A stretch of 20,624 nt of DNA from DATJYV01 sp035499415. GTDB taxonomy: Bacteria > Bacteroidota > Ignavibacteria > UBA10030. Below are positions 7,866-14,795 of this stretch, in pieces. A model generated the notes under the pieces. The model ran no database searches and was not told where the DNA came from. It was given only the letters and a program-made list of their open reading frames with translations. How positions within the stretch are numbered: position 1 is the first letter of the stretch; each line of letters opens with the position of its first letter. The position numbers and the translations under genes are program-made. Where the stretch lies: assembly GCA_035499415.1 (NCBI GenBank), contig DATJYV010000072.1, positions 1-20,624 of the forward strand. Direction: 5' to 3'.

Positions 7866-7982
7866 GCGATCGTTCCGGAATCTGGCAGCCGACAGACCGT
7901 ACGGGCGCAGAGTGGATGGGCATCACACTTCAAAGATACTTCCCTTCCAGCCACGCAAGACAGTATTCCGCCGCCCCGCGTT

Positions 7983-8052
7983 CACCATCCCCAATCACCA
8001 TTCACTCCTCACGGACCACCTTGGACTTCTCACGTCTCACCTCTCCGCTCTC
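7983..8052. repeat. Degenerate heptamer tandem tract (10 units)
   Basis: Cut every 7 nt from 7983, the + strand reads as ten consecutive units, most of them of the form ACnnnTC (for example ACCATTC, ACTCCTC, ACTTCTC, ACGTCTC, ACCTCTC). The reverse strand reads as units like GAGnnGT. Phase holds over 70 bp, with two or three poorly matching units in the middle and at the ends. The tract covers the end of the carbonic anhydrase gene and most of the spacer after it. Confidence 0.65.
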
Positions 8053-8588
8053 TCCGCGATCAGGTACAACCGGTTGTCCTCGACCTTGTAGAGGATCGGC
8101 GCGACGGGAATTTTTGGATACTGCGCGCGAAGCCGGTTGGCTTCACTGAGAATGAACTCAATTTCGTTCCCAATCTCGAACATCGGAGCATGTTGGCGAA
8201 AATGTTCTTCCGCCGATGCCCGGGACCATCCGGCTCGTTCGACCAATCCTTGGACGAACGTCTCCTTCCGCGCGATGAGGTTCACCATGCCGCATTGCGT
8301 ATGACCGATCAGCGCAATCGCGCGTGCACCGCCGACGGCGATCGCGTACGAAACCTTGAACTCGCTGAATCGCAGGTTGGCACCACCTGTGCGGATGATG
8401 AACGCGAAATTGTCGGGAATGTGGAGGTGCTTCCGGTTATCCATGCACATCCCCACCAACAACTGGGCGGACGTATAGGTCTCGTATGGGCGATTCAAAT
8501 TGTGATATTCGAGCAACAAACCGACGGGAGTGCCGCGGTAGGTTCTCGGCACGTCGGCTTGGGAGTCGATGGGAATCAGTCTGTCCAT
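8037..8588 (-). CDS. Beta-class carbonic anhydrase
   Basis: The 183-residue product has the beta-class zinc site: Cys48, with the Asp50/Arg52 dyad in 'GMCMDNRKHL', then His96 and Cys99 in 'IGHTQCGM'. It would interconvert CO2 and bicarbonate in the cytoplasm. The 'RTGGANLR' segment replaces the more usual 'RNAGG', so it belongs to a divergent subgroup. The neighbouring malic enzyme handles CO2-linked chemistry, but the 171-bp gap argues against tight coupling. The last residues (AERAER) and the TGA stop are encoded inside a heptamer repeat tract. There is no Shine-Dalgarno at the ATG; the start is placed at 8588 because the conserved N-terminal region follows directly. Confidence 0.9.
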   Translation of the reverse strand: MDRLIPIDSQADVPRTYRGTPVGLLLEYHNLNRPYETYTSAQLLVGMCMDNRKHLHIPDNFAFIIRTGGANLRFSEFKVSYAIAVGGARAIALIGHTQCGMVNLIARKETFVQGLVERAGWSRASAEEHFRQHAPMFEIGNEIEFILSEANRLRAQYPKIPVAPILYKVEDNRLYLIAERAER

Positions 8589-8798
8589 CCAATATTCGAT
8601 GTTGAGAACGGGGTCGGTGGGAGAAGATGCGGGAACGTTTGTTCGCTTGCGCGCAGTCGCGGAATGACCTCCCGCGAAACATACAGCTCCTCAGCGAACT
8701 CCGAAGCTCCAGCCCAACGACGACGCCAACCTCTTCGTTCTGCGGGAGACGCCTTCCGATGAAACTGCGGTATGATCCGTATTTGCCGGGCCGAGACG
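8589..8798. other. Spacer between bacterioferritin and carbonic anhydrase
   Basis: This GC-rich spacer has open frames on both strands, but none resembles a protein I recognise. A small dyad, TCGCGG (8657-8662) with CCGCGA (8672-8677), could form a hairpin with a 9-nt loop. It may hold the carbonic anhydrase promoter, but no good -35/-10 or TAnnTTTG pair is visible. Confidence 0.3.
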
Positions 8799-9278
8799 CT
8801 AGGCGGCGGCGCCTTCTGTCTGGTTCGACAGATAATTCTGGAGTCCCATTTGATCGATCTGTGCACGCTGGTTTTCCGCCCAATCGACGTGCCCCTCTTC
8901 CATCTTCAGGATCTTGGTTAAAAGGTCGGCCGTGGACTGGTCCGCAACCTCGCGGGCAAGGGCAATCCCTGCATTGTAGGAACGGATCGCGCCTGTCTCG
9001 TCATTCTGGTCCACGCTGATGATCTCCGTGACATTCTTTCCGATGTGCATGGGATTGAGCCTCGAGACTTCGGGGGTACCTTCGAGGAAAAGTATCCTCT
9101 GGATCAGCCATTCGGCGTGATGCATCTCGTCCATTGCCTGCTTTTCTATCGCCTTGTGGAGCTTCTCATACCCCCAGCTGTCGCACATCTCGGAATGGAC
9201 CATGTACTGGCTGATTGCGGTCAGTTCGTCCGCCAGCAACTGGTTGAGTGTTTTGATCAGTTTATCGTTGCCCTTCAT
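8799..9278 (-). CDS. bfr: Bacterioferritin
   Basis: The 159-residue product matches the usual Bfr length (about 158). All diiron ferroxidase ligands fall at the canonical numbers: Glu18, Glu51, His54, Glu94, Glu127 and His130. Met52, the axial ligand for the inter-subunit heme, is also present, as is Tyr25. It should assemble into a 24-subunit cage that oxidises Fe(II) with O2 or H2O2 and stores the ferric mineral. A strong Shine-Dalgarno (AAGGAG, 7 nt before ATG) fixes the start. No Bfd ferredoxin gene is adjacent. It may be part of the iron theme seen in the imelysin operon about 3 kb away, though the two are not co-transcribed. Confidence 0.97.
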   Translation of the reverse strand: MKGNDKLIKTLNQLLADELTAISQYMVHSEMCDSWGYEKLHKAIEKQAMDEMHHAEWLIQRILFLEGTPEVSRLNPMHIGKNVTEIISVDQNDETGAIRSYNAGIALAREVADQSTADLLTKILKMEEGHVDWAENQRAQIDQMGLQNYLSNQTEGAAA

Positions 9279-9292
9279 GGTCAGTCTCCTTC
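9279..9292 (-). promoter_or_regulatory. Strong ribosome-binding site of bfr
   Basis: The minus strand reads GAAGGAG followed by a 7-nt spacer and ATG at 9278. It contrasts with the Shine-Dalgarno-less starts of several neighbours, such as puuD and the barrel gene. Confidence 0.7.
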
Positions 9293-9336
9293 ATGGATTG
9301 TTGTTGTGTCGGTGATCTTTGTCGTCCTGCTGTGGT

Positions 9337-9492
9337 TCAAGACGGGGTCTGCATGTTTCCCCGGCTGCCGCCACACGTCCAAATTTTCATTCCCTCCGTC
9401 GCGGGCAGCCATTCACATGATACGGGTTTATCGCCGATCTTGGTATAGATATTTACCGGCTCGGCGCTTGGATCTGCTCCAAGCTCGAGCAC
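9337..9492 (-). CDS. Possible small protein (51 aa) following the MFS gene
   Basis: A GTG codon (9492-9490) lies 2 nt after the TAG stop of the MFS gene, behind a GGGAGAG run that could serve as its ribosome-binding site. The frame gives 51 residues with normal-looking codon use and composition ('EPVNIYTKIGDKPVSCEWLP', then 'EGMKIWTCGG'). It has two cysteines (25 and 40) and two Trp, no signal peptide and no membrane segment. I do not recognise the family. The coupling to the MFS stop suggests translational linkage. It may instead be a chance open frame in the bfr upstream region. Confidence 0.4.
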   Translation of the reverse strand: MLELGADPSAEPVNIYTKIGDKPVSCEWLPATEGMKIWTCGGSRGNMQTPS

Positions 9493-9494
9493 CC

Positions 9495-10745
9495 CTATTT
9501 CTCTCCCAGGCCGATTTTCCATCCTCTCGTTTCCGGAAACGTCCAAATCCAGGCGCCGGTCAGGAGAGCGAAGAGAGCCGCTATCGAAATTCCTCCTCCG
9601 AGGCCGTACGATGCCGCGATGAGCGCGATGACGATGGGTGTGAAGAATTGAATCCCGCGGGCAAGATTGAATGCCGAACCCATTGCCGTATTTCGGATGG
9701 CGGTGGGAAATAACTCGGCGCACAGAGGACCGAAACCGCTGAAGACGCCGGTTCCGAAACCGACGAGAAACATGAAACCGAGGATGACGGTCGGGTACGA
9801 GATGACCACATTCCAGAAGAGGGTGATCATGATCAATCCGACGGCCCAGACGGTCGAATAGACGCTGAATGCCGGCCGCCGGCCGACGGAATCGGCGGCA
9901 AAGCCAAATGAGACGTAGCCCAGAATCCCGCCTGCCTGGGTGACGACCATCCAGAGAGCGGACCGTGTGAGAGAGAAATGACGCTCTTCGCGGAGATAGG
10001 ACGGAAGCCAGGAATACGTGAACCAATACGCCGACATCAGAAAAACGGCGAGCAGGAGCGTTTTGAGAAACAGTCGGGCGTGCGGCCGGGAGAAGAGTGT
10101 CAGGAATTTCGACTGCCGCACATCGAGCCCACTGCCGCCCATACGCCGATGCTCGAGCCAGATATCGGATTCCGGCAATTGTTTTCGCACGAAGACGACG
10201 AGAAGAGCGGGGAGGATGGATACGAAGAAGCACATCCGCCACCCGACGGCAGGTTCCAGAAATCCGCCGACGAGGGATGCAAGAAGGATTCCGACCGGCG
10301 CCCCCGTCTGCATGATGGCGCTGTAACGTCCCCGGACGTTTGCGGGGAACGACTCACCGACGAACGTCTGACCCGTGGCCCACTCGCCGCCGACGCCAAG
10401 TCCGGTAACGACACGGAAAACCAGGAGCAGCTCGAGCGACGAAGCGAATCCGCTCAGGAACGTGCCGACACTGTAGGTGAGGATCGTCCACTGGAGGACA
10501 CTTCTTCTCCCGAACCTGTCGGACAGAACGCCGAATATGATGCCGCCGATTGCGGTTGCCGCGAGCGATGCCCCGAGCGTGAACGAAAGTTCGACGTTCG
10601 AAAGTTGCAGCTGCGCGCCGATCGGGATCAGGAGGAAGGTGAACAGGACGAGGTCGTAGAAGTCGAATACCCATCCTGCCCAACTCATGACGAGAATATT
10701 GTAATGTGCTCTCGTCGGCCGGTCGTATTCATTCAGGAGCGGCAC
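9495..10745 (-). CDS. MFS transporter (AAHS/sialate-type, 12 TM)
   Basis: The 416-residue product has twelve predicted membrane segments in two halves. 'GWVFDFYDLVLF' in TM1 carries the acidic pair typical of aromatic-acid/H+ symporters and related MFS groups. The loop 2-3 signature 'GVLSDRFGRR' follows, and 'RVVTGLGVGGEWATG' is the TM4 motif of the sugar/metabolite porter branches. The substrate is unknown; small organic acids are the commonest for such proteins. The start is a GTG at 10745 with no Shine-Dalgarno. An ATG at 10688 would cut into the first helix, so the GTG is preferred. It lies 88 bp after the MoaD-like gene on the same strand and may be part of that cluster. Confidence 0.88.
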   Translation of the reverse strand: MPLLNEYDRPTRAHYNILVMSWAGWVFDFYDLVLFTFLLIPIGAQLQLSNVELSFTLGASLAATAIGGIIFGVLSDRFGRRSVLQWTILTYSVGTFLSGFASSLELLLVFRVVTGLGVGGEWATGQTFVGESFPANVRGRYSAIMQTGAPVGILLASLVGGFLEPAVGWRMCFFVSILPALLVVFVRKQLPESDIWLEHRRMGGSGLDVRQSKFLTLFSRPHARLFLKTLLLAVFLMSAYWFTYSWLPSYLREERHFSLTRSALWMVVTQAGGILGYVSFGFAADSVGRRPAFSVYSTVWAVGLIMITLFWNVVISYPTVILGFMFLVGFGTGVFSGFGPLCAELFPTAIRNTAMGSAFNLARGIQFFTPIVIALIAASYGLGGGISIAALFALLTGAWIWTFPETRGWKIGLGEK

Positions 10746-10833
10746 GGCAGACCGTCTTGTTGTGTGGCATCAGGTCGCGGAGGATCTGGCGATCGTTACT
10801 TGTTGGCCTATCCTGAAACGACAGGAGCTTCTC

Positions 10834-11130
10834 TCATCCTCCTGCAATCGATCCGAGGACGATAAATGGCTCCTCACCGGAAGCGATTTTGGCGGGGAGC
10901 TCGGTGTCGGGCGACTCGAGAGACAGGTCTTCTCCACAGGCGAAGAATCTGAGGAATGGTCTTCGTTGACGCGTCGTATGATCGCGAATCGTGCCGGCAA
11001 GCATCGGATATCGGTGCTCAAGTGCGTCAAGCACCGTTCGTGTCGACACCGTCCCTTCGACACGCAACTCCACCTCCGCGTTAACGCCGGCTAATGAACG
11101 CAGATGATATGGGAGGGCAATGCGTATCAC
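10834..11130 (-). CDS. MoaD/ThiS-family ubiquitin-like sulfur-carrier protein
   Basis: This is a 98-residue beta-grasp protein ending in Gly-Gly ('FIVLGSIAGG'), the tail that is adenylated and thiocarboxylated in sulfur carriers. The start is GTG, and GTGA is shared with the stop of the upstream propeller gene, a 4-nt overlap that indicates translational coupling. No moaE, thiG or E1-like MoeB/ThiF gene is adjacent, so whether it serves molybdopterin synthesis or a dedicated pathway cannot be told from this window. The nearby xanthine dehydrogenase needs molybdopterin, but it lies several kilobases away in a separate transcription unit. Pairing with the BNR propeller seems to be its functional context. 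Confidence 0.82.
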   Translation of the reverse strand: MIRIALPYHLRSLAGVNAEVELRVEGTVSTRTVLDALEHRYPMLAGTIRDHTTRQRRPFLRFFACGEDLSLESPDTELPAKIASGEEPFIVLGSIAGG

Positions 11131-12314
11131 GGAAGCGTCTGGACTTCGACCGACAGAACGGAAGGCAGGTTCTGGACTGCCGCATTCCAGTTATTGCCGC
11201 CGTCGGGAGAAACGTAGACTTGTCCGCCGGTGGTGCCGAAATAAATTCCGCACGAATCGAGCGAGTCGACCGCCATCGCATCCCGCAGGATGTTCACGTA
11301 GCAGTCTCGCTGGGGGAGGCCGTTTGTGAGCGCTTCCCATTCGTCCCCGCCCGTCTTGCTCCGGTAGACGCGGAGTTTTCCGTCGGGAGGAAAATGTTCG
11401 GAGTCGCTTTTGATCGGTACGACGTAAACGGTGTTCGGCTCGTGCGCGTGCACGTCGATGACGAATCCGAAGTCGGTCGGCAAGTTTCCGCTCACCTCGT
11501 GCCATTGGTCACCGGCATTATCGCTGCGCATGACATCCCAGTGTTTTTGCATGAACAGGACATCGGGTCGCGACGGATGGAGTGCGATGCGATGGACACA
11601 GTGGCCGATCTCGGCGGCCGGGTCGGGGATGTAATTGGACCTCAGTCCCTGGTTGATCGGCTTCCACGATTTTCCTGCGTCGTCCGTCCGGAACGCACCC
11701 GCGGATGAAATCGCGATATACATGCGTTGGGGGTTCTTTTTATCGAGGAGAATCGTATGCAGTCCCATGCCTCCTGCGCCGGGGGTCCACTTGGATCCGG
11801 TGCCGTGTCCCCGCAGCCCGGCGACTTCATGCCAGCTCTGACCGCCGTTGTGTGTGACGAAGAGTGCCGCATCTTCAACGCCGGCGTAGACGGTCTGCGG
11901 GTCATTCAGCGACGGCTCAATGTGCCAGACACGTTTGAACTCCCACGGGTGTTGGGTGCCGTCGTACCATTGATGGGTGGTCAGGGGCTTTCCCGTCGCC
12001 GGCGACGTATCATACACAAATTTGTTGCTGTCTGTGAGCGGCATGCCTTCGGCATTTTTGGTCGGCTCGCCCGGCTTGAACCCCGGCTGGAACCACGTCT
12101 TGCCGCCGTCGTCGGAACGCTGAATGATCTGGCCGAACCAACTGCTCGTTTGGGAAGCGTAGATTCGATTTGGGTCTGCAGGAGAACCCTTGACGTGGTA
12201 GACTTCCCATCCTGCGAAGAACGGTCCGCTGACATCCCATTTCGCGCGCTTACCGTCCGACGTGAGCACGAATGCCCCTTTGTGAGTACCCACTAAAACC
12301 CGTACGCTGCTCAT
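11127..12314 (-). CDS. Cytoplasmic Asp-box (BNR/sialidase-like fold) propeller protein
   Basis: The 395-residue product has six Asp-box motifs (S/T-x-D-x-G-x-x-W type) near residues 67-74, 154-161, 210-217, 264-271, 319-326 and 369-376, so it is a propeller of about six blades. It is often annotated 'exo-alpha-sialidase' or 'glycosyl hydrolase', but it has no signal peptide. The N-terminus 'SSVRVLVGTHKGAFVL' enters the first strand at once, so I expect a cytoplasmic protein. I cannot confirm a sialidase arginine triad, so the enzyme activity is unassigned. AAGGAGG (12322-12328) is a strong ribosome-binding site before ATG 12314. It overlaps the MoaD-like gene by 4 nt. Confidence 0.85.
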   Translation of the reverse strand: MSSVRVLVGTHKGAFVLTSDGKRAKWDVSGPFFAGWEVYHVKGSPADPNRIYASQTSSWFGQIIQRSDDGGKTWFQPGFKPGEPTKNAEGMPLTDSNKFVYDTSPATGKPLTTHQWYDGTQHPWEFKRVWHIEPSLNDPQTVYAGVEDAALFVTHNGGQSWHEVAGLRGHGTGSKWTPGAGGMGLHTILLDKKNPQRMYIAISSAGAFRTDDAGKSWKPINQGLRSNYIPDPAAEIGHCVHRIALHPSRPDVLFMQKHWDVMRSDNAGDQWHEVSGNLPTDFGFVIDVHAHEPNTVYVVPIKSDSEHFPPDGKLRVYRSKTGGDEWEALTNGLPQRDCYVNILRDAMAVDSLDSCGIYFGTTGGQVYVSPDGGNNWNAAVQNLPSVLSVEVQTLP

Positions 12315-12807
12315 CGCACATCCTCCTTATGACAATTGAGAAACCTGACAGTTGTCGCCTGTGGTCGGTGGTACTGAAAATAGCCGTTCAAGACTTCCAG
12401 CTCGGTCTGCCCAAACGTGACAGCATTTCCCTGCCTCTCACAAGACCGGTTCTTCATTTCTTTTCATCCTCATTCAACTTCATCCTCAATCTCCCCCTGA
12501 ATCCCTCCTGTCTTGTCCTGAAATCGAAATAAAAAATATCAATTGGGGTGAGATTTCGCAATCGAAAAGAAATTTCATTCACGAATCGTCGGACTATTTT
12601 GTCGGCGGGTCTTGACAGAATGCAGAGTCGATTGGTGGAAATTTAGAGAATGCCGTTCCAAGATACAAGCGCTTGATTGAAGGGGGGAAAGTCGATACAT
12701 TGCGCCCGCAGAAGGAAACGAATGTCAATTGTTGAATTCCGACATATGTTTTTTCAATCGGAAATCGCAAGTTGGCAATCGTACATCGAACATCACCTCT
12801 CCATTCC
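12315..12807. other. Divergent intergenic region between the BNR and purine units
   Basis: This 493-bp gap separates two divergent transcription units. It holds a pyrimidine-rich stretch (12450-12520), an AT-rich patch (about 12525-12545) and a TTGACA hexamer at 12612-12617 without a good -10. A heptamer tract (12755-12796) lies just before the ATG at 12808. Small open frames on both strands (12594-12920 minus, 12272-12532 plus) have no protein-like character. Promoters for both sides must lie here, but I cannot place them. Confidence 0.5.
12755..12796. repeat. Degenerate heptamer tandem tract (6 units)
   Basis: The six 7-nt units in phase are CAATCGG, AAATCGC, AAGTTGG, CAATCGT, ACATCGA and ACATCAC. 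Five carry ATC at the same place in the unit. The tract sits immediately upstream of the DUF6986 gene start, where a 5' leader or ribosome-binding site would be. Confidence 0.6.
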
Positions 12808-14193
12808 ATGACTTTTTCCGCCGACAATCTTCTGGACATAAACGCCTCGACCAGCAAGGCCAACGCCTCGTTTTCCCATGCGTTTCCGGGCGATTCCGGC
12901 CGCCGCCAGCCGGTCCACACCGTCTACGGCGGAGCCCAGATATTCAAGGCGGATACGGCCGCGAAACTCGGCGCAACGGCTCTGCAATCGCTGAAGGACT
13001 ATGCTCCTACGGCGAAGGATCTTGCGCGGGCGGTCGCGCTCGACGGCACGAACGACTTCAAGGCAACGGTATATAATAGAGTGGTGCAGAAGCTGAAAAA
13101 CGAGCCCGTCGAGGACTTTCGCATTGACTTCGAGGACGGGTATGGCAATCGACCGGATAGTGAAGAGGACAAGCATGCCGAATTCTGCGCAGCCGAAATC
13201 GCCAGAGGCATGGCCGGGAACAGTTTGCCGCCATACATCGGCATTCGCCTTAAGCCGCTGACCGAGGATCTGAAAGCCCGGTCGATACGTACGCTCGACA
13301 TTTTCGTCTCGACTCTTGTTCGACAATCGGGGGGGAAACTGCCGGAAAATTTCGTCGTGACGATTCCGAAAGTCGTCCTTCCGGATCAGGTGGCCGTGCT
13401 CGTCCGCCTGTTCAAGATTCTTGAAAAGAAGCTCACTCTCCCGGAAGGTGCACTGAAGCTCGAATTCATGGTCGAGACGCCGCAGTCGGTTTTCGATTCG
13501 CGGGGGATCGTGGCGATTCCCGCCTTCGTCGCTGCGGCGGAGGGAAGATGTGTCGCGGCGCATTTTGGCGTTTACGATTACACCGCCTCGATGAACATCA
13601 CCGCTCAATATCAATCGATGGTCCATCCGGCGTGCGACTTTGCGCGGTCGGTTATGAAGGTTGCCCTTGCCGGAACGGGTGTTTGGATTTCGGACGGAGC
13701 GACGAATGTCATGCCCGTCGGCCCGCATCGCGCCGGAAAATCGGGTAAGGGGTTGACGGGCAGACAAAAAGCGGAAAACAAGCGGGCGGTGCATCGGGTC
13801 TGGAAACTCAATTTCGAGCATATCAATCATTCGTTGATGAACGGGTTTTATCAGGGGTGGGATTTACATCCGGTTCAATTACCGGTCCGTTACACCGCGG
13901 TGTATGCGTTTTTCCTGAAAGAGCTTGCGGCGGCCTCGCATCGGCTGAGGACATTCATGGAAAGGGCGGCGCAAGCGACCCTCATCGGAGATGTATTCGA
14001 CGACGCGGCGACGGGTCAAGGGCTCCTGAATTTCTTTCTGCAGGGGATCGCATGCGGGGCGCTCACGGAGAAGGAGATGGAAGAGACGGGGCTGACAGTT
14101 GAAGAGCTGCGGACGAGGTCGTTTGCGAGGATACTGAGAGACAGGAGAGGAAGGAATGAAGGAAGTGGTGGATGGACGGAGGGAAGGAGATAG
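12808..14193 (+). CDS. DUF6986 protein (HpcH/HpaI aldolase / citrate-lyase-like fold)
   Basis: The 461-residue product looks like the CitE/HpcH-HpaI TIM-barrel superfamily: 'FRIDFEDGYG' (acidic metal/ligand site), 'YIGIRLKPL', 'ETPQSVFDSRG' and 'HFGVYDYTASMNI' are the recognisable strand-end motifs. DUF6986 proteins of this size occur near purine-degradation genes. The role is undefined; C-C bond cleavage or formation on a keto-acid is the family-level expectation. Here it leads a + strand unit with uraH and puuD. ATG 12808 is preferred over a TTG at 12772, which would lie inside the repeat tract. There is no Shine-Dalgarno. The last 15 or so residues (RGRNEGSGGWTEGRR) are low complexity and are encoded by the upstream end of a repeat tract. 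Confidence 0.72.
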   Translation: MTFSADNLLDINASTSKANASFSHAFPGDSGRRQPVHTVYGGAQIFKADTAAKLGATALQSLKDYAPTAKDLARAVALDGTNDFKATVYNRVVQKLKNEPVEDFRIDFEDGYGNRPDSEEDKHAEFCAAEIARGMAGNSLPPYIGIRLKPLTEDLKARSIRTLDIFVSTLVRQSGGKLPENFVVTIPKVVLPDQVAVLVRLFKILEKKLTLPEGALKLEFMVETPQSVFDSRGIVAIPAFVAAAEGRCVAAHFGVYDYTASMNITAQYQSMVHPACDFARSVMKVALAGTGVWISDGATNVMPVGPHRAGKSGKGLTGRQKAENKRAVHRVWKLNFEHINHSLMNGFYQGWDLHPVQLPVRYTAVYAFFLKELAAASHRLRTFMERAAQATLIGDVFDDAATGQGLLNFFLQGIACGALTEKEMEETGLTVEELRTRSFARILRDRRGRNEGSGGWTEGRR

Positions 14194-14226
14194 AAATCAG
14201 AATCCAGAACGCGGAAGAGAGAAGGC
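14192..14226. repeat. Degenerate heptamer tandem tract (5 clear units, AGAAnnn)
   Basis: The units in phase are AGAAATC, AGAATCC, AGAACGC, GGAAGAG and AGAAGGC. The same phase can be followed back into the gene's 3' end as GA-rich units from about 14150. Further on, at 14251-14278, lies a related segment (TTCGAAA, ATCATAC, GTCGAAC, ATAGACG). The stop codon TAG (14191-14193) overlaps the first unit. Confidence 0.6.
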
Positions 14227-14321
14227 TGGGTTGAGGCGGCAGTTTTGGTATTCGAAAATCATACGTCGAACATAGACGGACCGATGAGAATTCGCAGGCG
14301 AACAGACACGCGAGGCCGAAG

Positions 14322-14669
14322 ATGAGCAGTCCCATATCAACCCATGTTCTCGATACAACACGCGGCAAGCCCGCAGGGAAAATGCCGGTGACTCTGGAAA
14401 AGCATGCGCTGACGGACGGGTGGAAGACACTGGCGAAGGGGATCACGAGCGCGGACGGGAGAGCGAACGAGCTTCTCCCCGGGGATGCAGTGCTCGAGCG
14501 GGGTGTGTACCGGCTCACATTTGATGCGGGATCATACTTCAAGTCTGCCGGCGTCGTGAGCTTTTTCCCGTTTATCGAAGTCGTCTTCGAGGTCAGCGAC
14601 CCGACGCAGAGGTATCACATTCCCCTGTTGCTCAGCCCGTTTGGTTATTCGACGTACAGAGGAAGCTGA
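14322..14669 (+). CDS. uraH: 5-hydroxyisourate hydrolase (transthyretin-like)
   Basis: The 115-residue product is standard length for HIUase. Catalytic features are present: His8 in 'STHVLDTTRGKPA', Arg47 in 'TSADGR', His99 in 'RYHIPLLLSP' and the diagnostic C-terminal YRGS (112-115). It hydrolyses 5-hydroxyisourate, the product of urate oxidation, to OHCU in the cytoplasm; no signal peptide is visible. Its position directly before puuD matches the pathway order. No OHCU decarboxylase is fused or adjacent. The start has no Shine-Dalgarno. Confidence 0.96.
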   Translation: MSSPISTHVLDTTRGKPAGKMPVTLEKHALTDGWKTLAKGITSADGRANELLPGDAVLERGVYRLTFDAGSYFKSAGVVSFFPFIEVVFEVSDPTQRYHIPLLLSPFGYSTYRGS

Positions 14670-14674
14670 CGCGG

Positions 14675-14709
14675 GAGTTACGCGTTTTGAGTTTCGAGTT
14701 CTGAGTTCT
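14675..14709. repeat. Degenerate heptamer tandem tract (5 units, GAGTTnn)
   Basis: The units in phase are GAGTTAC, GCGTTTT, GAGTTTC, GAGTTCT and GAGTTCT. The tract begins 5 nt after the uraH stop and lies in the 126-bp spacer before puuD. It is the most regular tract in the window. Confidence 0.7.
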
Positions 14710-14795
14710 CATAGCTGATCCGCCTTCATCCGGCAGCGCAGGACTTCGGCGGACAGGTCGCTGAACGCTAACCTACATACTTCCATTTTCCGCCT

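Noticed and set aside
9978..10865. 295-codon + strand frame opposite the MFS gene
   Set aside because: It is highly charged, low-complexity antisense of membrane helices and has no independent start signal.
11127..12314. Secreted sialidase
   Set aside because: There is no signal peptide, and I could not confirm a sialidase catalytic Arg triad; Asp-boxes alone indicate only the propeller fold.
12450..12530. Possible sixth heptamer tract in the divergent intergenic region
   Set aside because: Two copies of a TCATCCTCA-like word occur here but are 16 nt apart, out of 7-nt phase, so I treat this as a plain pyrimidine-rich stretch.
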